The notes below the pieces were generated by a model. That model saw nothing but the letters and a program-made list of their open reading frames with translations. It ran no database searches and had not been told where the DNA came from. Position numbers and translations under genes: made by a program. From Thermomucor indicae-seudaticae (taxonomy: Eukaryota > Mucoromycota > Mucoromycetes > Mucorales > Lichtheimiaceae): a stretch of DNA of 58,433 nucleotides. Shown piece after piece: positions 24,712-36,215 of the stretch. The DNA lies in assembly GCA_000787465.1 (NCBI GenBank), contig JSYX01000182.1, forward strand, positions 1-58,433, read 5' to 3'. Numbering within the stretch: position 1 is the stretch's first letter; each line of letters opens with the position of its first letter.

Positions 24712-26611
24712 GGTTGCTTAACACACGGTTGCTTAATTAGTGCATAAGGGGATGCATGACGGCATGCAGTCCTCTTACGTGGAAAATCCAGACGCTGCGC
24801 AATGTAGTCTGCGAAATGAAAAGAACAGATGACTTGTGGAGAAAATGAGTTGTGGCTATAGTAAGTTTGGCTGTGTCCTTTTCTGTAGCATACACTGACG
24901 AAGAGACAGGTTATCTCCTTTCGTTTACTCGTGACAAGCCGTGTGGGAGCTGTAAGAACAAGTGCTATGTCGAACGCGGCTTGCGTATCGTCACAAGAGA
25001 GAAAAAAGTAACAATGACACAAGCAGAAAAAAAGGAGAAAAGAGAAACAGCAAAGAAGAGAAAAGAAAAAGGTGCAACAGAAGCTAAAAAGTGGGGGAGC
25101 AGATGCTCGGTTTGGGGGGGGGGTTAAACGACTATCAAACTTTCCCTTGTTGATGGTGGCAAAGGGTGCCCTGAGGCCAATGGTTGGGAAATTTGAATCG
25201 ACAGCATGACACTGCATTTTGGTACCGCTGAGACCGATGCATATGCGTCGGACCAAGAACCTTGCGCAAACTTGGTCAAGCCAACGCGCGAAAGGCCAAT
25301 CCAAGCAGCGTTTCAACGTGAAATGTTTAGTTTGCTGGAGACATGCCTACTTCTCTTGCCTTCTATTAAGGAAGTGATCTCAGCATACTACTGGTGCAGT
25401 GGTTTCAGTATTTGTGCGTGATCCGAGTGAATCTGCATTGCGATCGCCTGCGATGAAGCCAAGTGTATACAAAGTAAAAACGTCAATGCCGACGTACAAG
25501 AGTTGCTTTGTTACACATGGCACAGCCTATCGCCACGATCCATAAGAAAGGCCCGGGCGAAACTCGCACTGGAAAATTGAGTTGGCTACACGCGCCAATT
25601 GTCTGTTATACACATTGGGAAGTGGGTTTACGAATACGACCAGGACATTGGCTTTTACCAAGGAGAAAAGCCAAGAGGCTTCTATAAGACGGCTGCCAAA
25701 ACCCGATGCAGAGCTGACATGAATAGCAGTGCAAATGGGGGAGCATTCCCGGCATCCCCACAGAACAACCAGTATGCCACCGTCCAAAAACGGCGCGATT
25801 TTGTCAAACACAATTTACCAAGCAACATTTCCACAGGTCGACCGGGATTTGGAATCAAATATCCAACGACCATGGACAAAGTGATGTTCTTAATGGAAAG
25901 CAAAATCAGCAAACCCGTAGCTTTGCAATCGTGCATGCGACAGAATCCCAAGCTCAAGCGTTTTGCAGCTAAGGTCAAAGCAAATGACGGTTTACATGAG
26001 CGACCCGTTGCTTTTGCCAAGATGCGCAATGTTGAAATATGCATCAGGCAAAGGTACAGAGATGGACCTCGGCGAACTCCCTTTTCACTGCCATTTTACA
26101 ACATCACGGAGGAGCCGAGGAGAATATGAGTCACCATATCTCCAGGAGCAGCTTATACGCACCATGGAGGCGCGTATAAGCTGGTTTCTCCCGCAGTTCA
26201 TGAGTACGAAATTCTTAGGCGGCGCAGCGGGCGCCTGGAAACGATGATGTCGAGTCGCATACAATGCAGACGGCATGTCACACGCCCAGCTTTGAACAAG
26301 CTGCCGGTTCAATCACCATACAGACGGAGGCCGAATTTTAGACAAGTCACTAGAATATGTTCTTTTAACTTGTCGTATATGTGCGTTTGGCACACCGGAA
26401 TAGGGCAGCATCAAGACTAACATAATGCATTCAATGACAAATGCAATTGCTTTAAGAGTCAAAAATACTGTTTATTGATTGAGCTTTCGCGCTAAGGGCG
26501 ATGAGCGTCCATCGAAAGTGACAACGGCCGCTAACAGAAATTGCTTCATCCGTCAATGACCGTTCCAACTTCTTGCAAATACTGCGTATTCTATGTACAA
26601 CAGAACCTGTT
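24712..26611. other. Region with weak coding signal only
   Basis: About 1.9 kb between the starts/ends of Tup1 and the FAD monooxygenase. The first part (24,712-25,130) is Tup1 upstream DNA with purine-rich strings and a run of nine Gs near 25,117. Only the 25,517-26,247 part shows long open frames, listed separately. Confidence 0.4.
25517..26247 (+). pseudogene. Unassigned possible gene or decayed gene
   Basis: Overlapping plus-strand open frames run from an ATG at 25,517, through a 176-codon frame at 25,599-26,129, into a third frame to 26,247. The longest one is basic and has no recognised motif. Adjacent open frames in different registers could be exons, but no convincing donor and acceptor pairs join them. 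They could also be remnants of a frameshifted gene. I cannot assign a family, and antisense or non-coding origin is possible. Confidence 0.25.
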
Positions 26612-27849
26612 TTACTGAGGAGAAGAGGAATTTTTGAGTTCTTCAGCGATCCTGCTTGCAAGTGCTGCAAAGTGGGCCTTCAGGTGTTCCTGCGGACCAT
26701 GCATCCGTACACAGGACTTATGCGATTCATCGACAGCTTGCGTGCCACGTGGTATCATTTCGTTATAATAGTCCTCCAGGGCTTGCTGAAGGGTCTGTTC
26801 CCCTTGGGCCACACGTGCCAGGGCGAGACCAAGCTGAACGGCATCGAGAATAGCGTGATTACCACCTTCGCCACGGTACATTGTCATGGCATGGGCGGCA
26901 TCGCCAATCAAGACGACAGGCTTGTCTGTCATTGCCAAAAGCTGTGGGGAGGGTGGCCGTTCACGAACACAGAGTTGGGTAATCGTGGGTTCAGGTGTTT
27001 CGGTAATGAGTGAGCGTAGGATACCTGCAAAGTACTGGTCGGCCCAGGATTTGGCTTGCTGGAGTCGTTCATGGTCCGTCGTGTATTTGGGTAGCTTGTG
27101 CTCGGGATCGTACCGGGAGAGGAACCACAGGTATTGGTAGCGGTCGTTTTCAAAGTCGACATCGTTCAAAGACAGGAAACCAAAGCAGGATTCGGATTCA
27201 CTTACGGGAGCGGTGACCAGCATGTGGGTGCGTCCGAGACGCACAAGCTGCTCGCGTGTCGCTCGATCTACCCAGCGCGCAGAGGCCAAGATATGCACAG
27301 GGTTCAACGACGTGGCTTGACTGAAGGCTTCAGGACCCAGGAGCTGCCGACACACTGACGAATTGACGCCATCCGCTCCAACCAAGCAGCTACCCTTCGC
27401 CACGGTACCGTCCTTGAAGTGTACCTCCACGTCGCCTGTCTCCAGAACTGTATAGTGATCCATCATTTTGTCCCACTGCACTTCGATGCCATCCAGGAGC
27501 CAATTCCGGAATCGGTTGCGGTTGATACGGATCGAGTCTTGCCGAGGCACATCGCTAGTCAGCTGGTACATGGGTTCGCAAGCTGCGCCATCGATGATGT
27601 TGAAGCCTTGGGCAAAGGCTCTTGAGGATTGACGGCCGCACGGGTGCCCAGCGTGGCGTACTTGGCAGGATCTATGGCTTGTGAAAGAGGAGCAAGACAG
27701 AAGCGAAGACCGATGGACCATCCTTGATCTCTAGCTGTGGGGCAATGGTCTCGTTCAAAGACTTGGTAAGGGATACCGTGATGCTTCAATATGTTGGCAA
27801 GTGTAAGGCCGGCTAGACCGCCACCGATAATCAATACTGGACCATTCAT
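26612..27849 (-). pseudogene. FAD-dependent aromatic-ring monooxygenase with frameshift
   Basis: From ATG at 27849 the protein begins MNGPVLIIGGGLAGLTLANIL, a Rossmann FAD-binding GxGxxG motif, then a second-strand Glu (QVFERD). Later come RINRNRFRNWL, VGADGVNSSVCRQLLG (the DG motif) and the second FAD motif VLIGDAAHAMTMYRGEGGNHAILDAVQLG. These place it with salicylate-hydroxylase-like flavoprotein monooxygenases, which hydroxylate aromatic substrates with NAD(P)H and O2. The frame changes by one base at about 27,620-27,626 (between AVNPQ and AFAQGFNIID). No plausible intron spans the change, because homology is continuous on both sides. Either the gene is inactive or the base is a sequencing error. 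Apart from that point it is intact and intron-free, about 410 residues. Confidence 0.8.
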
Positions 27850-28103
27850 TATTTGCGGATAAAACTTTTCTGCCTTCTTCTCTCATCTCATCTTTATAAA
27901 TAAATCTGCAACTTCCACAGCACAAAATTTTTGACTCAAACTGCAAACAGGGTCTTGCGCGGCACAACGGAACATCTTCCATCAGCTGCTTCAGAGGCAC
28001 CGTGCTCTACTTTCATAGTCCGATCCGAAACTTGTAAAGTCAAAGCCACTTTCAACTGTGAACTTTGCTTTCGACTCTCTGTACCTCTTGGAAAACGAGA
28101 AAC

Positions 28104-28957
28104 ATGGAACCGTGTCCGTTTTGCCGTTCCGAAGTTGCTTATTATCTTATTAACGTCGATCAGATCGTAGTCATGTGCTCAAACGCAAGTGTAAGTTTAT
28201 TCCTTTCACCATGAAGCCTGGCATGGCGCAGTTTGTCGGGACTGACACTCTTCCTTCAAGTGTCCGTTCCCATTCAATCTACCCAACGCGTCAGACTTTG
28301 TGAGGAAAGTACCCGAAGGCACGTTTCCGATACTTGAAGCCTACAAGAAATCGTCCAAAAGATCCGGAAAAGGCGTCGGTAAAAGTGCGACGATCCAGCA
28401 TGATTCTTCCATTGCTGCGGTCGGGACCGACGCAAAGAGTAATGATATATCTGCAAAAACTGCATCCAGGCAAGGTGCGTTGTCATCTTTGTCTTTTTCA
28501 AATGGGCAGACAAATACAAAAGATGTTTTGTTGAACGTACCTTTTGGGTCGTCTTCCTCCTCCCAACAGGTGATACCGCCTCAGACCACGACCGCCGCAA
28601 CAACAACAGCATTTGCGTTTGAAGCAGCCGAGTTTGGTAAGGCAGAATGATGCAAAAACGGGGCTCAAGGATCTAACCGTGTTGTCTTCTTTCTTTTTGG
28701 CTTCAGAGAGTACCAATGATAACAATACCACCACCGAAGCACGCGGTAACTATTCGTTGGCAGATATCGAGTCACTATTGAATGACACGGACAGCGACGC
28801 ATCAGCCGCAGAGGTTAAAACGCCTACTGACTTTGGAGACATTCTCAACGGCGGTGTCGATGGCGTATTGGAATGCACGACTTCTAAGCCTGCGCCTACT
28901 CCCATGGCTGAGCTACCCGAGGCTGATCGAGACTTAGACGCTTTACTGGGCCTTTGA
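28104..28957 (+). CDS. Small Cys-motif protein with acidic C-terminal tail
   Basis: Three exons (28104-28190, 28261-28636, 28707-28957) join in frame to 237 residues. The N-terminus has CPFC, then about 17 residues, then CSNASC, a likely C4 zinc-binding knuckle (MEPCPFCRSEVAYYLINVDQ...CPFPF). The middle is basic then Ser/Thr-rich and probably disordered. The C-terminus is acidic with regularly spaced short motifs (DIESLLNDTDSD, DFGDILN, DLDALLGL) that could be binding peptides for other proteins. I recognise no named family. It is transcribed divergently from the FAD monooxygenase, with about 250 bp shared upstream DNA. It is convergent with the P450. Confidence 0.75.
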
Positions 28958-29582
28958 TGGCTCGACACCCAGGCCAACTCTTTTTCTCCTCTCTCCGTGT
29001 ACATACGCATGATGCATATACTTTCTGAACTACCAGGACAACCCGATGCTGTCGATGCATGGACTAACTGCACTCCAGTTCTTAACTTAACCTCTCCTCC
29101 TTTCGATGCCATACTTATGATTCCCCCTGTTTTCGCATTAGGCATGTCTCTATCATAATCAATGCTCATTGTTATGCAATATTTCATATATGTTATCCCT
29201 CTAGGATGTATATTTTTATGCATAATCTTGTATGCTTTCATTTGGGTAAGTTGGTGAGTATATATTGCAACTGGTAAGACGAAGAGAGTGGACTTGATGA
29301 AACGATTTCCGTTTGCCCTGTAATATTCAATAAGACGAAGGAAACAAAAGGGTCATCGCGGAATATATGGTATGCTTAAAGAAATGTTCCATATACAGTG
29401 CTCACTGAGACGCGGTAGTGAAGGACAAGTAGGTTAGAAGAGGAAAAAGAAAAAAAGGGAAAGGGTATGGAAAGTGAATAGAGACCTATATAGGAAAGTT
29501 CATCAGCAAGGAAAACTTAGGTTACAGATTGTTGATCAACATAGGAAATTCTCGACGTGTAGAAAAATGGGATGGTCAGACA
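28958..29582. other. Convergent 3' intergenic region
   Basis: About 620 bp between the stops of the Cys-motif protein and the P450. AT-rich, with purine-rich strings near 29,430-29,470. No gene recognised; it should hold the two 3' UTRs. Confidence 0.45.
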
Positions 29583-31510
29583 TTATTGGCGCTTCTGCAC
29601 CGCAACCTTCATGCCGTTCTTCATGGGTAGGGTTAAGGAGACCTGATAAGTGATATCTTGACCGGGGACCAAGGAGAACTTGTATCGTCTGACTAGGAAA
29701 ATGATGGCAACCAGTGCTTCAAGTGTAGCAAGATGCTGACCTGTGCAAACGTGGGTATTAAGTCTTTTTCCTTGGATCAATGTTTATGAAAAACATACCG
29801 AGGCAAGTACGCGGCCCTGCGTGGAAAGCGGGCCACTGACCTTGGGATTCGCGACGCAGCTCGCCATCGGGTGTAATCCAGCGCTCGGGTTTGAACTGTT
29901 TGGCATCAGGACCCCAGACCTTTTCACTGCGTCCTTGAGCGTGAGGGCACCACAAGATGTAGTCGCCTTTACGGATGTGTGTGCCGTCTGGCCAGACGTC
30001 GTCGTTCAAGGCATACTTTTGGTTCAGTGGAACAGAAGGATAGAGGCGCAGCACTTCGTAAAACCTGTAAAAGATAACGCGTGAATATTTTAAAAAGTAT
30101 GAGCGAAAAGACGAGAGCTTACACTGCGTGAGCGTATTTCATGCCCTTGATGATTTCATAGAGGGCCGGGGAATCATGCAAGACTTCTTCTGTGATATGT
30201 TCATTGATTTCCTGCAGGAGCTTTTGCTCCACACGAGGATGGCACATGAGCATGTAGAATGTCCAAGAAAGGGCTTGCGCCGTGGTATCGCGTCCAGCAA
30301 TCACAAAGTTGAGGACGATATCGCGGAGCTCATCATCGTTCAGAGGTTCTCCCTTGGCATTTCGGGCGTTCATGAAGCGAGACAACAGATCGCGGTGTTC
30401 TTGTTCACCGTTTGCGATTTCGCGGCGACGTTTCTCAGTGACTTCACGCGCAAACGTGTCGACGACGCGCAAGTGGTCGTTCATGCCCGGTTTCCACGGC
30501 ATCAAGAGCTTCTGAATACGTTCGGTCACTGGCCAGATCGGGTTCACGAAACGTTGGAAGGTGTTTTTTTGAGCTTCATCGAAGGCGGCAGCAAAAGGGA
30601 CTTTGTCCTTGCTACCCAATGCATTCAGCTGAACACCAAAGCCCAGTCTAATATCAAGCAGTCTTTAGTTTCTGTCTCTGGATCCGTCCGGTCCATAGCG
30701 GACTTACAAGATAAACGAGTCCAAGGTGAATTTGAACATGACATCGTGGAAGTCGACGACTTCATTGCTTTGCGCAGCCGGATCCCAGATCTTTTCGTTC
30801 ATGTGATCGATTTCTTGGACAAAGACACTTGAAGATGCAATCAATTCCGCACTTAGTAGAAAACGCTAAGAGTTTCTTGGCCCTTCACTTACTCTGTAAA
30901 CTGATCTCTAAAGTTCTTGACATTAAATATATGGCTAGCCGTCTTGCGTTGGTACTTCCATTCTTCGCCGTTGGCATTAAAGATGCCGTTTCCAAAGAGA
31001 TCGTTGAGGGACGCGTGAAATTCCGGACCCTTGATGTAATTTTCAAAGTTCCCTATATGTATGTATGCATTTATTTATCGAGTTCGGTGAAAGTAAGGCT
31101 TTCCAATGCTCAAGGTGGCTCATGTCACGTTACCTTTCAAAATGTGTTCGACGTTGCGCGGATCAATGGTGGCGATATGACGCGGAATACCCAAAGCGGA
31201 CATGGTGCTGACACAATTTTTTCTGTTCAGAACAGGCAACTGGCATGCATAGGGAATAAAAGACTTACAGAGTCAATTCGTCCAACCGCGTAAAACCTTC
31301 AAGCAAAAAGTCATGCATCTTTTCTCGGTATTGAAGTAGGAGTGGTAAGTTGCCCACCAGTGGCCATCCGGGTTGTGTCTTGATCCCTTCACGGTTCTCG
31401 TCGAACACAGCACGATCGTGATAAATCGCAGCTAGGAGCGCGATACCTGCTGCAGCTGCACCGCCAACGTAGCGGTAAATCGGGTTTCTGTGTTGCTGAA
31501 TCGACGCCAT
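29583..31510 (-). CDS. Cytochrome P450 monooxygenase (CYP52/CYP509-like)
   Basis: About seven exons from ATG at 31510. A single N-terminal membrane anchor (YVGGAAAAGIALLAAIYHD) precedes the Pro-rich hinge (GWPLVGNLP), so it should sit on the ER facing the cytosol. Then GNGIFNANGEEWKYQRKTASHIF (C-helix WxxxR-like region), the I-helix oxygen-binding motif AGRDTTAQALSWTFYML, the ExxR region in the exon before LRLYPSVPLN, the PERW motif, and the heme-binding loop FHAGPRTCLG with the axial Cys. This resembles the fungal CYP52 (alkane/fatty-acid hydroxylase) and Mucoromycota CYP509 groups; substrate is unknown. It lies 1.7 kb from the FAD monooxygenase. All splice sites inspected are GT-AG. Confidence 0.9.
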
Positions 31511-32096
31511 TTGGGTTGAAGAAACAAGATATAAAGGCAGAAAAACGATATAACAGGCCGGTTATATACCGACGGCATAGTCGCACAATACGAGTAAGCG
31601 CAGATCCAACTTTTTTGGTTGCACAATCCAGAGACAGAGATGAATGGGGGACGGACAACCCCACCCAGGCAGCAAATTTCACTTCACATGCAATTCCCCT
31701 TCCTCTGATTCTGTAACCCCACACGATCGTCATTCCATTGCATTATCCACACTTTAGGCCATCTGATTTTGCTAAAGCAGTAGTTCTTCCGTCTATCTTG
31801 CCCCAACACAACACGAGGGTAATTTTAATAGCCGGTCCTTTTCATCTACACGTAAAGATGCAGGCCATTTAATGTACGATGCGGTTCCATGGTACCTGAT
31901 TCCGGGTGCGCTTGAGTTTCCAGGTACACATTTACCGATCAATGCAACCCGCCAATATTAGCTATCCGATTGACATGGCACTAAGCGTGCATTGGGGTTT
32001 CACATGTGTCACACTTTAATTACGTAGAAAGACAGAAAGGTATCATCGTTTTGGGTTACCGGTTTACATACGACGGGAGGGGTATTACTACTACTA
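31511..32096. promoter_or_regulatory. Upstream region of P450
   Basis: About 590 bp between the P450 start and the stop of the CP2 gene, which is on the same strand. A TATA-like TTATATC string lies close upstream of the P450 start (near 31,531). No coding signal recognised. Confidence 0.45.
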
Positions 32097-34475
32097 CTAT
32101 TGTGGGTAAGAGAGTTGAATAACAATACGTACAGCACCATTGGCTTTAATGGACCAATCCGCCCAGATAACTGAATGGCTGGCAAAATCCTGTGAGATCA
32201 TTTCATCCTCAACAAGTGTTAAGATGGGTGCTTCTTCTTGTGGAGTCTGACGACGAACAATTTCGGATACTCGACCAGGTTCCAGGCCGAGTGCGGCGCA
32301 TAGCTTTTCTTTTAAGCATTGTAGATTGCGTTGCTCGAGTCGAATGAGTCGCATAGGCCCCGCAACGCCCGCGCGTTGTTGTTGCTGTGATGATGATAAG
32401 GAGACATAAAGAAGAAGGTCCTCCTCATTGTTTGTTGTACTTGTAGCAGTAGTAGTAGCAGTTGTTGTTGTTGCGGTACTGTTGCCATTGTTTAATAGGC
32501 GTCGCTTAGTAGTAGTAGCAGTAACAGGAAGTTCGGGGCTGCTGTTGTTACATGTTCTGGCTCTTTTGCGTGAAGGCGCAGCAGACAAGAGGAGTGCATT
32601 CTGAGATAGCTGCGCTGGCTGTGGCACTGGTACTGATGGCATAGCAGCAGCAGCAGCTGTTGCTGCTGCTCCATATACAAATGCAGGCGCAGTCATGGAT
32701 CGGTCGTGGCTTGTGGTTTGCCATTTATCCATTTGTGCTCGGATAAACGTAGTATATGATGATGGTTGTCTGTACAATTCCATTGCAGCAGATCGCTTTC
32801 CGCTTGCTTTATTTGTGGTTATCAGTACAATGAATGCAAAGAACAAGGTTTGTAACTCACCCTGCATTTTTTCAACATGTTTCTTGAATTGCTTGGCGTC
32901 ATCTTTATTTTTACGCTCTGCGCCCTAAAGAATGGAAGGAATTAGGAACGCCTAGAAGGGGTGTATTATTATTGTAACGGTACCTTATCCCTGAATAGCT
33001 TGATTTTACAAAAGCTGTTTTCGGTATATTCCACATTATCAATAACGACTTTGGATTCCATGTGTGCTCGTAATGGAATGCCCTTGACCCCTTTGATGCG
33101 CGAAAAGTCCGTAGACAGGCAATGGAATCGGACGTGGATGCGTGCACCTTGACGTCCGTGCCATTCAAAGGTCACCTGGTCAAACCCAGCTGAACGGATA
33201 TTCATGATCCCGGAGGATCTGCTCAAATCTTATGCAAGGAAATGATGAGCAAGCCCTTTCTTGGTTGTGCCCCAAGTAAAGACAATACTCACCAAGGTCT
33301 AGAGCTCGCGCTTCGGCTGGATTCTGTTGCTGACCCAGCCAGAATTTCCAGTAATTGCCAGCCACTCGTCGGTGGGATGGGTCGTGAAACGTCAACGAGA
33401 GTGTGCTAGTAATCAGCTTGTCGCTGCCAGTTGTGTCGCTAAGCTGAATACAATAGGCTTGGCCACGGTTCAAGTAAGTGACTGGAACATCTTCCACCTT
33501 GGGTGTCACAGCAGAAGGTGCTGAGGAAGACGAGGTTAGAATGAGACAAACGCATGTCTCTGGTTCAACCTACCCTGGAGAACTATATTGTATCGTAGAG
33601 CATCCCTTCCAAAAAAGGAAACAACGTATAAGCCTTAACGCAAGATTTCGAATGCTAAGGACGGAAGGGACCTACGTTTCAGCTGGATAAGAAGACGATG
33701 AAGAAGATGTGTATGGCGAAGATATTGCTGCTGAAGATGTAATGTTCTGCTGGTAACTTGTTTCTATTGCTGCTGATGGTGCTGCTTGTTCTGTGTATCC
33801 CGGAGTCGTGGCTATTGGATGTGATGACCAAAGCTCAGGAAATCGAGGCATGTTATTATCATTATCATGCACACTAAATTGCTGACTGTAAGAGATCGAA
33901 GACGAACAAGTCTTGTAATAGTAATAGTCATCGTACATGGAAGAAGAGGAAAGTGGGCGTGGCTGGTAAGGGGTGGTCGGGGCGTTGGTTGTGGTAGTAT
34001 AGATGTGAGCAGTAAGAGGCGAAGCGTAGTTGGGCGTAGGTAGTTCAGTTGCTGGAGTGACATTGACGTACGGGGTTGTCAACGCCACTGAATCGGTTGG
34101 TGAGGAGGAAATAGTAGTTCTAGTATCTGGGGACAGCGACGGCATTTGCAGAACTGGCTGCATAATAGGCAAGTCAAAGTAACTTCGCTGTTGTTGCTGC
34201 TGCTGTGCCTGTTGCTGTTGATGATGGGATACTGTGAAGTAATCAAATGGTGTACTAGCTGATTCTGCTTTCCCACTCGTCAAAGGAAATGAATGCTGTT
34301 GTTGTTGTAGAGAAGGATATTGCATGGGAACTTCGGACGCAAGAGCACTACTACTTTAAAGAAGTATTAAGCTGTCTTGCTAAAAAAGAGATAGTCCGTA
34401 GGCATCAATGAAGAAGAAGAGGAAGGCTTACTGCTGAACTGAAGAAGTTGACACGGATATCTGTTGCTGTATCAT
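32097..34475 (-). CDS. CP2/Grainyhead-family transcription factor
   Basis: Several exons from ATG at 34475 (MIQQQISVSTSS). A long Gln/Ser/Thr/Tyr-rich N-terminal region comes first, probably a transactivation domain. The CP2 DNA-binding domain follows: VPVTYLNRGQAYCIQL, LTFHDPSHRR...WKFWLGQQ, IRSAGFDQVTFEWHGRQGARIHVRFHCLSTDFSRIKGVKGIPLR, and FCKIKLFRDKGAERKNKDDAKQFKKHVEKMQG. The C-terminal exon has a low-complexity linker with poly-Thr and a final LKEKLCAALGLEPGRVSEIV...LTLVEDEMI region like the ubiquitin-fold dimerisation domain of CP2 proteins. In animals and fungi the family controls epidermal or cell-wall gene programmes. Targets here are unknown. Confidence 0.88.
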
Positions 34476-36215
34476 GGTCGGTTATATGTGAGAAAAGAAA
34501 AGGAAGGAAAAAGGAAAGATCAGCAGATTAGAAAGGAAAATCCTTTATATAAAGAGATAGAGGAAATCTATTTGACACTGTCAGTCAGTCGCTTGCATAT
34601 AGATCGGGAAAAGGAGATGCAGGTGTTTGGAGGTACAATCGTTGTCAGATGTCTTCGATTTAAGCTAAAAAGGTGTCGCAGAAACAAAAAGTTAAGGGGA
34701 GCAGATGCAATATGGCGGAGAAATGCCCATGTGCTATATAGCAAAAGAGTACAGTAAGAGTACGACAAGTAAGAGACAAACAATGGCGCATGATATATCT
34801 GCCGGCTTATTGGCCAGAGATTAACAGTACGCTAATTCTCATTGGCAACCCAATCCAACTCGTTGTTTGTAGCTTTATTCTTGATGATTGCAATAAACGG
34901 AGAGTTAATGCAAACGTCGAAACTCGGGATCAGTAGTACTGTCAACAGCGGTGTTAAATGTATAAGGTTTGCCTCTTCGTCATCTCTCTTTTTTTTATTT
35001 TTAGCGTTATGAGAGAGATCACAGCAATGGTTCCCCCCTTCGCCCCTCCCATCTATGCACGCGCCGCTATCCATATTTGCAAAAGGATCGCCCTTCGTAA
35101 CATCAATGTAATAATGAAGTCTGTATAAAATCTAGCCCTCATGACCACGTTCTATATATACACGTCGTTCAACGTCTGTTTGTCTGCTATTGAACCAGTC
35201 GCTCTTACACGCACAAGCATCATGTCAGGAACCAACCCCGGAAAGGAGGGGTGGTTACAGTGACAGAATTACGCTACAAAAAGGAGTTAACGAGGGGGCG
35301 AATGTAAAGAGGGGGTTCCTCCGGAGATGAAGAACCTTCTCTTTTTTGGAGTCCTTCACGATCAATAGCTTAATGGCGGCGCTATATTCGGAACTGCTTC
35401 TTCAAGTTTTTCGTCTTCAGTTAGACGTACGGATTCACATTCCGTCGCACGTGGAGATATTGTAATAGCTAATCCGTTCTTTCCTCTTAACTAGGAGATT
35501 TCTAGAAGGAGAAGTAGAGAGAAAAAGTGAGAGATCAAGGGTTGGTCCACACAGGGGGGATCACGGTAAGATATATAGAGTATAACCCAAGCTTTACTAA
35601 ATGCCTTTCCAGCTGACGATATCTGGATGTCGTCAGAGTTCCCCTCTCCTTCCTTCTCCCCGACTTCTCTTGTACCCTCATATAACCGAAACTCAGGAGA
35701 TCAGTAAACAAAAAGATACATACATTCGACCTATCTACGTTCTACGAACTCTCCTTGGAGAATATAGATGGGGCAAAAAAGGAGATGGTTGCTTCCTGGT
35801 AACGATATCAGAATTTCCAGTATTGTGGTAGTTGTGACTCGAAATGGTAACGATCAACCGTCCTGGTGACCATCAGATAGCAACCGTTGCATGCTGAGGT
35901 CGTCGTTTGAAATCTCAATTTCCAAATAAAGTACCAACAAATGTTGTTTCGGGACCCCCGGCTGTATTCCCCCGCGAGTCCGTCAATGTTGGTGGTGTTT
36001 ACATAAACGACAAATGCTTAAGAGTAGCAAACCTGTTCTGTCAAATAAACAACCCCTGTTCCATTGTATTATACCCAAAAATCCGGTTCCTGGGAAAAAG
36101 AAGAATGGATGAAATAAAGTAGTTGCTCTGACAATGAAAGATATTCTTTTTAACTGCGCTGTATGTCAATAAACCTCGTTCTCTATATCTTTTTTCTTCT
36201 CTCTCTCTATTATGT
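34476..36215. other. Long intergenic region
   Basis: About 1.7 kb with no supportable gene. It contains purine-rich blocks near 34,490-34,560, pyrimidine-rich strings near 35,640-35,670, and a poly-T run near 34,990. It should hold the promoter of the CP2 gene, which may be long as for many regulators, and the 3' UTR of the DUF2009 gene. Confidence 0.4.

Noticed and set aside
31516..31716. Plus-strand frame upstream of the P450
   Set aside because: No motif and no conserved feature; it overlaps the P450 promoter.
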